Source: Limonium bicolor
Taxonomy: Eukaryota; Streptophyta; Magnoliopsida; Caryophyllales; Plumbaginaceae
NCBI GenBank assembly: GCA_023374045.1
Contig: CM041779.1
Coordinates: 145,391,485 to 145,455,484, forward strand
Length of the DNA: 64,000 bases
Direction: 5' to 3'
The notes beneath the pieces were generated by a model, which made no database searches, had not been told where the DNA came from, and worked only from the letters and a program-made list of their open reading frames with translations. Below are positions 34,301 through 47,350 of the stretch, piece by piece. Every line of letters begins with the position of its first letter. The first letter of the stretch is position 1. A program made the position numbers and the translations under genes.

Positions 34301-35102
34301 GATCAAAATATGAGAAACAAGATAAGAGGCTCTATGGAAAGAGACCTCAGTTACTAAGAGACCGAATCAGTACGGGATACAGAAAGAACTAGAGCATACC
34401 ATACTTAAGAACACAGTAAATAGATTTCCCTTGATTAAGTTCAAGAAGAACAATAAATGTTATCATGGAACGATGAAGAGGAGATCTATAATAGAATACT
34501 TCATAATTAGCAATAGCTAAACGTGTGACGGACACTATGAGTTTACTAAAACGAGACGTGGGACGACTGCACCCCACAGGGGCTTGCAGGCCTGACACGC
34601 TCATTTATGAGTTAGTTGGGTAAGTAGTAATGTACCAGTAAGGTACCCCATGCATGTAGACGAGTGGTGTAAGGAACACGGGAAGTAGTCAACTCCGTAC
34701 CACGGACAACGACGTAAGATCAGACGAGAGCAGCTACTACCACAAACAGTCGAAGAAAAGGAATTCAGTTGAACCAACGAGACAAAGGAACCAGAGAATA
34801 AATAATTAAGGACTATGAAGTGCGAAGAGCATGGATTGTTAAGTACAGACATTAGACATGTCTTAAGATGTATAAGATTAAACTGTAAAGTGCAATAAGC
34901 ACTAAACAGTAGTTTCAGAGTAAGAATCATCCTCAGACCAAAGGTCAGATGGAAAGAACGATTTAGATACTTGAGGAAACACTAAGAATACAAACATTAG
35001 ACCTCCAGGGAGACTGGATAGACGAGCTACAACTCATCAAGGCCGTGTATATATTAAGATAACACGTGTCCACGGAGAGACCAATATTCCTAAACCTGTA
35101 AG
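31324..35102 (+). pseudogene. E3 interior, left part: decayed gag-pol
   Basis: The primer site TGGTATCAGAGC is at 31329-31340. The rest is strongly A-rich on the plus strand with no long frame. Traces of integrase remain: at about 34934-35040 a stretch aligns with the HPQTDGQ...ERT...LE...WIDEL region of E2 (13630-13740), and 34455-34620 weakly resembles the zinc-finger and GLLQP region. I found no AlkB motif (no HQDKDE-like or NLTFR-like segment). The last five bases, GTAAG, are the S3 TSD. Confidence 0.7.
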
Positions 35103-38100
35103 TGTAACACCCCTCTCCATAATCATGATATAATCCCTCACGTAGCAATAAATAAAAACGTCTCGCAGCGGAAAATAACTACCAATTACAAAACTCACTC
35201 GGGTGTCACCGGCCATTACTCGCCCATGCGAGCAACGTAGCCAAACTACATCCAACTTCCAAAATAAACAAACTGCTAACCGCAGTGATAACGAGAAACT
35301 CCTATACATCATACTAAGTCATAACCATAAACATCGACAAGTGAGCGTCTACCCAATCCTGAAAAATACATAACCTTACCATAAGACCATACACCATCTT
35401 CATTACTATACAACGTCTCCAATTACCCTGTTCCTGCTCTTCAGCTCCGACAATGATCAACAACCTGAAATGGTGTAGTATCAGCGATAGACGCTGAATA
35501 TGCCGGGCCTGGACCCTAATGGTCACTTGTCATTTTAACCATCTTTTTATTAGATTGGTTTCATGCTCTTCCATTTTACAGTTATAACAATACTGTAGCA
35601 TAAATGTATAATGTACATAACCATCCAAATATCATAGACACTAATCATCCATCCAAACCAAACAATCATTTAGATATCACAAACCACAAATATATATCGA
35701 ACGTATCGAACAACAACAATATATTGTACAATGTACAATCGCCGTAGTGTACATCTTTCATATTTGATTTACCTTAGCCTTGTAGGCTCCATCCAACCAT
35801 CAACACACAATATAATACCCACAAGTATAACCAATGAACAACAAAGCGAAACAACGAGAATGATAAACAAGTATTAAGTCTCGTCCATGGTATTGTTCGC
35901 CACTGTATATGTCTCAATTGTTTTAGTTGTTCAGTTATACCTAGTGACAATGTCTCGTTAAAACGACACGTCTCTAGTTACCCATATATTATGGCGGGTC
36001 ACCCACGGCAGTAGCCACTCCAACGGTAGAGTCTCCGACCAACGAGCCATTCTAGCTCACGGGAAATTTTCTTGATACTTACGGACCCGTACGCGGACAT
36101 CCTGGTATCGTTTTTGTGATCACAGCGCGCACCAAGAGCCACATCCTCTTGGCTTTCCTTCCATTCCATTAATTAATTAATTATTTATACCATCGCATCG
36201 CATTACCAAATTTTCTAACACAGCAGACTAAGGTCATTAGTCCAATCCGGAGTCTGTAAACTCGGGATCCAGTGTTAGATACGAGAGCGGCGTATAGAAA
36301 GGCCAATGCTCTGTATAAAAGTCTCAGATAATATGTATATCTTATTATCTTAGTGCTACAGCGTTTTACTTACGTTCCTTATATTTCATATAAGATAGCA
36401 CCATAGCCGCTAGTTCGTTTTATATATATAGGTTCATATATACGAACCAATACTGTTAACTCAATAACAGTAAATAATAAGCAGCTATAAATATACAGTT
36501 CATGCATATTAATTATCACATTCAGACAAACAATCTTATCACTGATCACACAGATGTCTGAACTGAGGAAGCCCTCAGTGACAATCAGAGACACATAACA
36601 ACATACAAGTTATATCAACCAAATCCGAGCCCAAGGAGCAACCTTAGGACAACTCGGCAAACCCCTTTACATACCGTTCACCCTGACTGTATTACGGTGG
36701 AGTATGAATCAGCAAGATCCTACGCTCCGTGTAGTCCGTTAGCTCGTCAAGCGTCCTTGTCAGAAGTATACTCTAAACGGTAATAAAACTATAAGTCAGT
36801 CTCCATGACTAACTACATCCGGTATTTCCGAATAATAAGTAACCCCGACAGTTCACCCCTGTTTTCTACAGTTTTGTTACGGGTTTCTCTAAAACAGTCG
36901 GCTTTGTTACTTAAAACGCGTACGTCAAAACTATTTCAACTGTTAAGTTTAATTCCTTATATTTCTTTTAATCTTATCCACATCCAGTTTAGGTACGTAA
37001 CCTATAGTTGCATGAATGCATGCATTCTAAAATTCATAACTTATAGTTCGTAACTATCTTTATTATTTTTTAAATAACCACCACCATTAAATCATATGGT
37101 TTTCAACCAAAATATATATATATCCACCTTATACATTATTCTTGTGTATGTATATATTTACCACGTAGGTAATTCCCATGAGTTTAATAAACTCTTGTAT
37201 TTTATGTTACATTTTATCATCTTTTATTGGATGATTATTCCCATTAGTTGTATTATATTATACAACTTATATTAAGATTATTATCCTAATATCATGTAAC
37301 ATCTTATGTTGTATAATTACAACTCCTAAGGTTTATTCCATAAACACCTTAGTTTATAAATCTCATTTATTTATAGTTTGTCACATTATTTTATGTGAGT
37401 ACCCTTTCTTATATCAATTCCATCTAAACCATATCATTGTCATAACGTTTATAACATTATAGACCTTAGTCTAAAATTCATCTTTCAACTCCTATTAACT
37501 CAGTATAACCCTTAACTTAATTTAAATTCCGTTTTGACCACATAACATTATGCAATGTTATACCATATACTAATATCATACTATGTGATATTTTTATTCC
37601 CTTTAACTTATAACCTATAGTCTTTATACAAAACTATTTATTATTGCCTCTTAGGCACCATAAGAAAATCTTATTCTTTTCCATAAACCATAGTTTCCTT
37701 TATTTACAAAATCACCCCTTTCTTTTTACCATGTTATATATACCATTTAATATAACATTTCTAACTTATAAAAGAGTATAACCTATGGTTATTTTTTTTG
37801 TAAATTCCGAACAGCCCTTGTGCTATTCTATAATTGCCATTTGGCCCTATTTATAACATATAGTTCTTCCATATCATTAAAACCATATTTTATACACATA
37901 TCTTAATAAATTCTCTTAATAATTCCAAAAATCACCAAATAAATTCCTAAAAATTCCTAATAGCCCATGGGTGTTTAAAATACCATTGTACACCCTTTAT
38001 TTTTGGTAATAACATATTTACCACATATGTTATAAAAATATTACCATTAAATACATAGCTTATTATAAAACCTTTAAATAAGTTATCTAACTTATTTATT

Positions 38101-40574
38101 TTAGTCAAAACCTAGCATATGGTCAATGTTGACCACCTTAACATTTCCTTGACCACCAATTCTTTATAATTACGGTTTAGTACCCAAACTTTCTAAAATT
38201 CACCATTTAACCCTAAAACTTTATAAAATCTTATGAACTTTATTTTAACTCCTTTTTACCTCTAATTTTCGGCCTTATTATTCTAAAGCCCTTAAATTTA
38301 ATTTAATTACACCTAATACCCCATTTATTTTCGGTAATGCATTTATACTACTTAAACTTAATTAAAAGCTTGTAAATGCATAAATAAAATGGCCTAAAAT
38401 ACATGGCCTTATTACAAACATTGTCTTGCAAAATAAATTACACATAAATGTCCCAAAATACATATAGATTTTCGGCCTCACCATATATTCTTCATTTATT
38501 TACCAAACTTCCACATAATGTCTTAAATTTGACAATTATGCTTGTTTAATTAGTTATAAAATTTATTAAACCATTCCTTAAACATTTTAAGGTCAAATAA
38601 GACCTTATTATTCTTCTTCACTCACGGCAATAGCATTAGAATTAGCTTAGAACATTTTTAACTAAGCAAAGTTAATGTTTAAGTGATTTATACCTTGATT
38701 TAGCTTAGGTAATCCTTGTTTGGTTAGGCCATCTTAAGTAGAAATTCTCCACAGCTTGTTTTACATGTTTTCAAACAGAAAACAAGGCCTAGTTAGTCTC
38801 CAAGCAAGATCTAACCATAGGAAGTAATTTAATGTAAGATTTAAGGCAAAAATTACCTTAAGAGTGCAAGGAGAGTTCAAGATGGTTTCGGCCTGAATCA
38901 AACACACCACAAGGTGTTAGATCCACCATAGTGACATAGGAAATAGCTAGATCTCAACAAATACTCTTGTTATTAGGATTTACCTTGGAAAAATGCCTTA
39001 AAAGAGGGTATTTCCTTTGGATCTCGGCCACCCTTGCTCCAAATGGCTTACCAACAGATTCCACATGAAAAGGAGAAGAAGAGGAGGCTATGAGCAAAGT
39101 TTCACAGCCGAACTTGAAGGGAATCAAAAGTTATGAGCTTAAAGCACATTTTTACCTTAAATGGTCAAGACTTGAACTTTCCTCCTTAGATCTGGTTATG
39201 TACGAAACCAACACTTCCTCTAACCTCCAAATCACTCTACATAGATGTATAGAAAAGGTTGGAGTGTAGATCAATCGAAAAAGGAAGGAAAGATGAAGAA
39301 AATGGGCATTTTTATGCCTTAAGAGCTTACCTAGAGCTTGAAACCTCATCAATGGTGCTTGGAACTCTTACCTACGGTGGAGGGGATCCAAAGAGAGCTC
39401 AATGGGTGAGCCATCTCGGCTGAAGAGGAAGGAATGAAGGGGAAAGACCTAATATTGCCTTAAAGCACCTTTTTGCATTTTTTTATGATTTCCTTGCTTT
39501 GATGACTCATCAAGGCTGGTTGTAATTGATAAATTCGTGGGAGACAACATCAAGGGGCAGCTGGACATGATAGGAAAGGTGGGTGAATTATTTGTACATA
39601 ATTGATTCCAATTTGATTGATTAAAGGAGTAATAATGTTACTTTTAGCCATTTATTGTAAGGTGACTAAGCACTTTTGTCTTGTACCAGCTGGAGCCACG
39701 AAATTCAAAGAGGAAGAGGAGCAAATGGAGGCTCCAAATCAGCTGGCTCACATGGGAAAGGTAAGTGGAGCCCACCTTTTTTGTTTTATAAGGTAAAGTA
39801 TGTCTTTTTTTGTTATTTTATGCTAAAGTAAAGGACTATATTTAATTGTCACATGGGACTTGTCTCTTGGTCTGTTAAGAGACTTATTTATCTGATTTTA
39901 TGTAGTCCATTTCGTGGTCAATGGTCAACATTGGTCAACTTAGTCAATGTTGACCCAAACGGGCCCCACTTTAGGGTTTTATTAATATTTTAATATTAAA
40001 TTTGTAAAAATTCGTAAATTTCTGGAATTAAATTCCTAATATCATATAATATGATATTTTATTATATTTAAAGGTATTTATAACCTTTTAGCCCATTTAA
40101 AACCAATTTAAAAGGCGATTACACAAAAACGTGCTTTAAGGAGTTTTAGTGCACATTTTGTGTCGCAAGGTGTTTATGGGCTCTGTTTTCTTTGACAACG
40201 GTTTTGTTGTGTTCCTTACATGATGTTTGATCATGGTATTCAATTTTATATCATTTAGAGGTCATTTGATTTTTAAGGTTTTCCTATAGCACCTTTTTGC
40301 CCTTTTTGACCTTGAAGCATGTAAATGCTTTTTCTTTGTGTTGGAGTGTTGTCCAACGGTTATAATATGTTTAATATTATGTCAATATACTTAGGACAAA
40401 TTTTTAGGTCCTAAGAAGTTCATTTGGGTATTTATTTACCCTTAACAGTCAAAGGGTGCAACATCTTGTTTTGTGTTGACCACTGTTGTTCTCAGTTGAC
40501 TTTTAAGGCATGTTTAGGCCTTAATTAATGTGATTAAATATTTAATCCATGTTTTATTAATTTGGGGTATTTCA
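35103..40574 (-). mobile_element. S3: minus-strand solo LTR of the H family (5472 bp)
   Basis: Plus-strand ends are TGTAACACCCC and GGGGTATTTCA, the reverse of the H/E2 type ends. A perfect TSD GTAAG flanks it (35098-35102 and 40575-40579). No interior or second LTR is present. It is collinear in reverse with the H pieces, for example 35515-35900 with 55800-56000, 36790-36990 with 46714-46920, and 36970-39450 with 24000-26700. It provides an uninterrupted reference for H, including the empty site of C5. Confidence 0.9.
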
Positions 40575-42097
40575 GTAAGGATATACAATACTATGAAAGG
40601 ATAAGAGAGGCAGTTAAGCCTAAGACTTTCAGAGTCGCGCAGCGGAAGCTAGCGGACCGGTAACTTAAAGAGGTTTCACATACCTGATGAACCGGAAAAA
40701 GGAATGATGTACCATACACCTTCTAATGGAACAAATATAGGACTTAGCAACTGAATGCTTTAGTATTTTTGAGATTAGACCAAACTAAGTTAAGAATATG
40801 GTATAAGTACCGTTAAGAATCCTCGATGCAGAGACTAAGTCATTAGCATAGTTATGACCCGATCGAATTATAAGTGAGATAAACGATATGGAAGCTAGAA
40901 TTCTTAGTGAGAATTAGACATCTTGAACCTATGTCCAAGAATGATATGGTGTTGATTACGTGGGTGTAATCCATTTTAAGGGGGGTAGAGCGAAAACCGC
41001 TTAGCGTATGCTTATGTACTTAGTACATAAACTACGGTGCGCATAGCACAAAATAATTTGAGAATATGTTTTACATAAACATTTTGAGATAAAATATGGT
41101 TATTGCGCACAGAAGATGTGAATACCATACATATTAAGTACCTATCTTGTTAACTCCGGTGTGAGTACAAGTTAAGAGAATTAAGGAAGAAGATTAAGGA
41201 GACTTAAGGAATAAGGAATATATGAGATATTATTTGATATGAGTATGAGGAGGAAGATAGTAATGCTATGAGATATAAGATGGTGAGAATTGATATGAGA
41301 CTGATATAGAACTTAGTAAGAATGAGAGCCTTGAGGTAATTACTAAGAGATGAATTGGGAATGATTGATGGACTGAGTCCACACCTTGGAGATGTATTGA
41401 TTATGATTAGAAGACTAAAAAGATAGAAAATTGGAAATGAGTGAATTATTTGATGTTTGAAAATTACGTGGGAGGTGGAACTTGATTTTCTAGGGATCAA
41501 GGGCAACCGAACACAAATTGGGGTGGAAGGATAGTTCTACACTGATGCTGATCACATCAGGGTTGGATGATTCCTGAAACTCCCTACCAGTGGTCACAAT
41601 TAAATCACGCTAAGAATAGAGGCATTAGTATAAAACGAAATTGGAGTTGATTGTATTTTTAATTAGAGGAATTATTCCTCACATGACCTCGTAAAAAGGA
41701 TTACCTTTTTATTGAGTCTCGCCCATGAAGTCGAGGACGCACGAGCCTTTGTCTTCGGACCGGTGACATGGGGAGAGCAGAGTTGTTTTTTATTCTGGCC
41801 CATGGTGACGAGGACGAACGAGCCATTGTCTACGGACCGGTGACATGGGAGAATACGTTGGAGAATTATGTGATTGTTTTAATCATCAAAAAGAAATAAA
41901 GAGAATTTTGAGTGCTATACATGCTTAAGCATGTTGTGTGATATTTAAGTATAAGCGTATGATGGATCTAATGATTCAATGAGTTTAGTATACATAAGTA
42001 TGATCTATATGATCTATGGAATGAGTTAAGACATGTATTCTAATAAGATAAGATGCATGGGAACTTTGGGGACAAAGTTCTTTTAAGGGGGGTAGAT
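40575..42097 (+). pseudogene. E3 interior, right part: integrase tail relic, 3' region, polypurine tract
   Basis: It begins with the S3 TSD. Bases 40600-40660 resemble the integrase C-terminal basic helix (RVAQRKLADR-like). A polypurine-like motif, TTTTAAGGGGGGTAGAG, lies at 40974-40990 and the true tract AAGGGGGGTAGA at 42085-42096, with 1.1 kb of non-coding sequence between them. That stretch contains two copies of a 77-base repeat starting GCCCATG at 41721 and 41798 and sharing GAGGACG.ACGAGCC and CGGACCGGTGACATGG. Confidence 0.65.
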
Positions 42098-45000
42098 TGA
42101 AATACCCAAAACCTAAGTATGCTAAGTAAACATCAATTTATGATGTAGTAAGGCTAAAATATGCCTTAGAAAGATTGATAGACAATTTAAACAAAGGAAA
42201 ACACAAGAAAATGCCTTAAGGGCAATTTAGGCAAAAATGTGCCCTAAGCTTGGAGTGACTTTGATTAGCACCCAAATATCATTATAAGACCTTATTAACA
42301 TGCTAATGGACATGTTAAATCAATTAGAAAAGAAAACCAAGCTCAAAAACAAGCTTAAACACAAAATGTGCTTTAAGACTCCTTAAAGCACCTTTTTGAG
42401 AAATTGTCTTAGAAATGGGTTTTGAGTGGCTAAATGCCTATGATTACATCTTAATCAACATGTGTGCTAATTAGTATCACATTAGGAAGTCTAAATCAAT
42501 GGGAAACCAAAAATTTCATAAATATGTGCACTAATTTGTGAATAGTGCCAAATAGTGCCCAAATTAAGCTTAGGTCAACATAAGTCAATAAGATGGTCAA
42601 CCAAGACCATAAATATCACCATTATAAGAGGGGGGCCAGTTTTTGATGTGGGGAGTCACCACATGACTAAGCAATTAAAGGAAAATGAGAGGAAAGTAAA
42701 GAAAGTTACTATTTGCTTTTAAAAGCAAAATATCTTATATTTGCCTACCTTTCTTCTTCTCTCTCTTCATTTCTCTTCTTCCCACGGTTTTCTTCACCTC
42801 ATCTCTTCTCCATTCACGTAAGAGCAACCTCCATTGTCGCCTCACCTTGCTTTGTCGATAACTTGCTCATTTTAGCTCCAAATCAAAAACTAAACACATA
42901 TTATTCTTAGTTAGCTCAAGCTGTAGCTTTCTATCTTTTCACATCCTTCAAAGCTCCATTTTGGTGCCAAGGGAAAACTCCATTTATGGAGGAAAATCAA
43001 GTTTGAAGAGCCCATTTGGTTCTCCATTCTCTTAAGGTAAAGAATATGTAAGAAAAACCATCTTTCCATCACTTCCTCACATGTCCAAAAATTACACTCA
43101 TGGGGATTCATTTTTATGCCTTGTTCTAGCTTATTTTCTATTCTCCAAGGGCTAGAGGAGGTCCTTCTTGATTCATATCCAAGCCTACCTTAAGACTCCA
43201 AGGTAAAACATTCAATTTAATACCTAAAAACACATTTTTTAACCTATGTTTTGTTCCTTAAGGTTAGTGTGTTGTTTAATACTCATTGGAGTCATTGAAT
43301 ATTGATTAGAACATTGGCAAAGGAAATTTAATGGTGGCCGAGATTCATCCATGAAGAAGGTCTAAGGAGGAAGTTAAGATAAGCTTGGGAAAACAAGGTA
43401 AAATGCTTACCTAAGGGTGGTTTAAGTTTTAAGGGATGGTATTTAAATAAGTACTAATGTGGCTTAGAGCTTACATTGTTTAATGGGTTATATAACCTAG
43501 GAAAAAGAATTTAAACAAGCTTGTGAACTTGTGACTAAGGAGCCAATGGGAATGAGTTAGTAAGATAAGTTTAAGATGGATTTTAAGAGCATTATAACTA
43601 CTATGAGATTGATGGGTGTATTTGCAGGTTGAAAGCTTTTATATGTGGGAAATTCGGTGTTTAAATTCAGATCATTTAAGGGCCTAAGAGCCACGTTATT
43701 TAAGAGCCTTAGTGCTATGCAATTTAAGATTGTATATTGAGTTTGTTGTCAATGAGTTGATTTGGGTGAGAAAATATGATGAGAAAGAACTTGATGTGTG
43801 TGAAATGGTTGAATGAGGAAAACAATGCTTATGGGCATGATAATATACTAGAGGAGCTATGGCGAAATTTGAGTAGAAAAAGAAGTGTTTAAGTGGTGGT
43901 TGTGAATTGATATTACCTAGGGTTTACTAGGAGACCTTAAAAGGGATTTGAGTGGAAATGAGTTAACTAAGGAGTTCTTGAGGTTTAGAATGACCTAGAA
44001 TGGTCTATGAGGAAACTAGAGTTTAGATGGGTGTGTTGAACACACCAAAGTCATGGTAAGACTTGTGCAAATTTGGAGGAGAAGGTGTATAATGCTTTAA
44101 GATAATTTAGGTATGAAGTAGGGAATATAACAATGAGAGTTTTGAGAAGCTTGTGTAAGTGTGATGATGCTAGTAGTGGACTAATGAGGTTTAGTTTAGA
44201 TGGTAATGAGTGGACTTAGGTGATGGAAGAGAAAAGTGTAAGAGAATGTTGTAAGTTGTCAAGGAAAAGACTAGGAATGTAAAAGAGCGTGTGATCATGA
44301 GAATGGTGAGTAAGTTGAGTAAAAGGAGATGGAAATGTCTAAGGAGGGTGTAGGATAGTCAAGGTGAAGAAGAAGAAGAACAAGGTTAAGGTGCTAAGAA
44401 GATGGGGAGAAATGCATAGGTAAGTTCATGAGTTTTGGTTGATGAGTAGCGAAAGGAAAGAAAGGAATTGTGCATGGACATGCAAGATAACCTTGGAAGG
44501 TTTAGCAAGCAACGATGGGATGTAATAAGGCTTGGGGAGAAGTCATGTTGATTGGAAAGGAAACACTTTGGATAGTTAGAGTTTTAGACAAAAATTACAT
44601 GTTGGAAAAATAAGGAAATAAGCAACAAGTGTTAGGAATTCTTGTAAGGATTGAGAAGAAAGGGTTAAGGAGGTTTTAGAGAATGTTCTAAGGTGAGTTT
44701 AAGTGCCTATATGGTATTAAGACATAATGGGACACTTGTGGAAGAGTTGGGCATCTTGGCAAGAAATGAGATAAGTGTTTAAGGGTATATAAGATGAGTT
44801 TTCTGGCACGTCCGAACTTCCGTCCGAATTTGGAAGATCGGACATGCCCTGTTACGTTTAAATTTTCCGAGTCTCGACCAGAGTCCGAACTTCAGTCCGG
44901 ACTTAGATGTTCGGACACTAGAAATTTTTCCGGAGATTTTTCCTCGACCTATGTCTGAACTTTGGAAGCTCGGGCACATGTTCGGACATACGTCTGGTTG

Positions 45001-46713
45001 CACCCTTTTGAGTCTCGGCTTGCGTCCGAACTTCAGAAGCTCGGACACATGTTCGGACATGGTGCTGTTTTGACCAAAAACTTTGTTTAAGGTTAGGAAA
45101 TGATATCTAATGGTGGGGATTGATGGATATTGATGTTATAAAGTTATTAAGGGCATGCTTGGAGGGTGGAATGACTACTGAGTGGGTGAATAAGGAGAAG
45201 TGATTCACTTAAGATTAAGTTTGTAAGAACTTATGTGGTGTTAGATGGGGATCATTAGTGACTAAGTGAGTTAAGTAAGTCAGCTTTATTGGAAAAGTAA
45301 TTAACAACCTAAAATTTAATGAATGTTTTAGGGTTTGAGAATTTGGACTCCAGAGGAGAGTAAGCAACCGAACGACCAACGGTGAACGGTACAGTTCTTC
45401 TTGTGACCTACTTGCTAACGAGGTGTCCCTCGGCTTGTGTGCTATTTGTTTTTGTGTGCTCACTAAACAAGATAAAGCATGCAACCAGAACATTATGTTT
45501 ATTGTATTGTTGTGTGATGTTTGAAAACTAACACAACTTACCGTGAGAACCTACTAACTAACGTTTAGTAAGGAATTGTTTGAGACTAAGGAACACTCCC
45601 TAATATTAGTTTGTTAGTAACCAAAAGATGTTTAACCAACAAACATTGTCTTAAGACTCCTACTAACTGATACTTGGGGGCAGTGAGGAACCCGGGACTG
45701 ACTCTGGTCATGCATGCTAAGGAAAGGGGGTCGGTATCTAAAGCAGATCCGACTTCTGCTTAAGGACTTGTCTTCAGACTTGTAGCCTAGGGTCGGTTGA
45801 CCGGCTCAGCTACATTGGACATCCAGTCCAAGGTAGGTGGCATTAAGATGGCGTGGGGGGATCTAGCCTACATCCCCAACAATTTAAGAATGTTGTTTAT
45901 TGCCGGTAAGTGTCCTGCTGCTGGCTAGGGTTAACCAAGCCCTACGAAAATAAACAATGAACTAAGTGTTAACCAGTTCCCAATGAGAGAACGGTTGGCA
46001 TATATAAGGTAAGGTTGAGATAAGTTGCAACCATTTCTATTTAAAGGATGGTTTGTATTATAAGACTGAGATAAGCTACATCCATTCCTTTTTAAAAGGA
46101 TGGTTGTTTTCTAAGACTAAGATAAGACTAAGATTGAGGTAAGATAAGGATGGACTAAGATTAAGAGGAAACGTAACTTAAGGAGTGAAGTAATTGACTC
46201 ACTAAATAAGGGAACGCGTTTAAGTCATTCATTGTGTTTGAACTTTGATTGTTCATATTTGGGTTGTTTTTTTATTGCACTTTCTATTATGTTGTGCATC
46301 TAATCAACCTCCATGCTATCGACAATTAGTCGTCGTAGCCACGTAAGCTTGGGGGCCATGAGAGGATCATACCAGCATTCGTGTTGACCCCCTTTGGGGG
46401 CTGTTTTTACTACACAGGTGGACGTCAGGAGGCGACCGTCATGAGAGTAAGATGGGGTACAAGCGTTACGGGTTAAGTGTAGCCTACGTGTTGTGCATGT
46501 ACACTCGTATGGCAATTTGAGTTAGTAAGATGTATAGGATGTGAGGGGACTGTAAGAAGGATATGTATTTGGTTAAGATTTGTATGTACTAATGTTCGGT
46601 ATATTCTGTCTCTCAGACCGTGGCAAGGTCCTGGAGTGTATTGAATTCCGCTGTGACGTGTATATATGTTGTTAAGTTGCGAAACCACATTTGGATTGAG
46701 ATGGGGTGTTACA
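42098..46713 (+). repeat. E3 3' LTR (4616 bp)
   Basis: This is the partner of 26731-31323. Differences are scattered substitutions and short indels, for example an extra block near 46000-46070. The dyad array is at 44809-45061 and the CCCCC/GGGGG dyad at 46387-46400. It ends GGGGTGTTACA before TSD AAGAA. Confidence 0.93.
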
Positions 46714-47350
46714 AAGAAATATAATGAATTAAACTTAACAGTCGAAACATTTCGACATACGAGTTGTAGTAACAAAGCCGACCGGTTTAGAGAAACCCGT
46801 AACAACTAACTGTAGAAATCCGGGGATGAACTGTCGGGGTTACTTGTTATTCCGAAATACCGGATGTAGTTAGTCGTGGAGACTGACTTATAGTTTTATT
46901 ACCGTTTAGATCATACTTCAGACGAGGACGCTTAACGAGCTAGTGGTCTACACTGCGCATCCTAGGTCTTGGTGAATGGTATGTAAAGGGGTTTGATCCG
47001 GGTTGTCCTAAGGAATTCCTTGGGCTCGGATTTGGTTGATATCACTTGTGTGTTAAGTGTTTTGGATATATGTATGTGATTGTGTGCTACGGCATTAATT
47101 ATTTATGCACGAGCGTCCTACGGGACTAACACTACGTCGACTATAGATCGGCTTATATAAACATACATATACGTTATTGTGATGACAAGACGGTTACTTG
47201 ATATAATACCATAGTATTAATATTAAGTATATGGCAACCTAAGTAAAATACTTAGGTACGAGACATGACATTGTCGGTCTCTAGAGCATGGATCTCGAAC
47301 ATGAATATAACCTAGATTACTTCTAGGTATGCGTGAGACCCATTGGGCAG
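46714..47350 (+). repeat. Host LTR H, piece 4 of 6
   Basis: It starts with the second AAGAA copy and ends with the first GGCAG copy of A4. Bases 46719-46920 match the reverse complement of S3 36780-36990 (shared AACTTAACAGT, AGAAACCCGTAAC, CCGGATGTAGTTAG and TTATAGTTTTATTACCG). No coding. Confidence 0.82.

Larger units (their letters stand above)
26731..46713 (+). mobile_element. E3: long-LTR Ty3/gypsy element with decayed interior
   Basis: TSD AAGAA occurs at 26726-26730 and 46714-46718. LTRs are 26731-31323 (4593 bp) and 42098-46713 (4616 bp), almost identical by eye. The tRNA-iMet primer site is at 31329-31340 and the polypurine tract at 42085-42096. After removing S3, the interior is 5.3 kb and has no intact polyprotein, only weak traces of integrase. 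It appears to be a recent copy of a non-autonomous family that borrows enzymes from a relative such as E2. Confidence 0.9.

Noticed and set aside
31324..35102. A relic AlkB domain in E3
   Set aside because: I looked for HQDKDE-like and NLTFR-like segments and saw none; decay is too deep to exclude it, so no claim is made.
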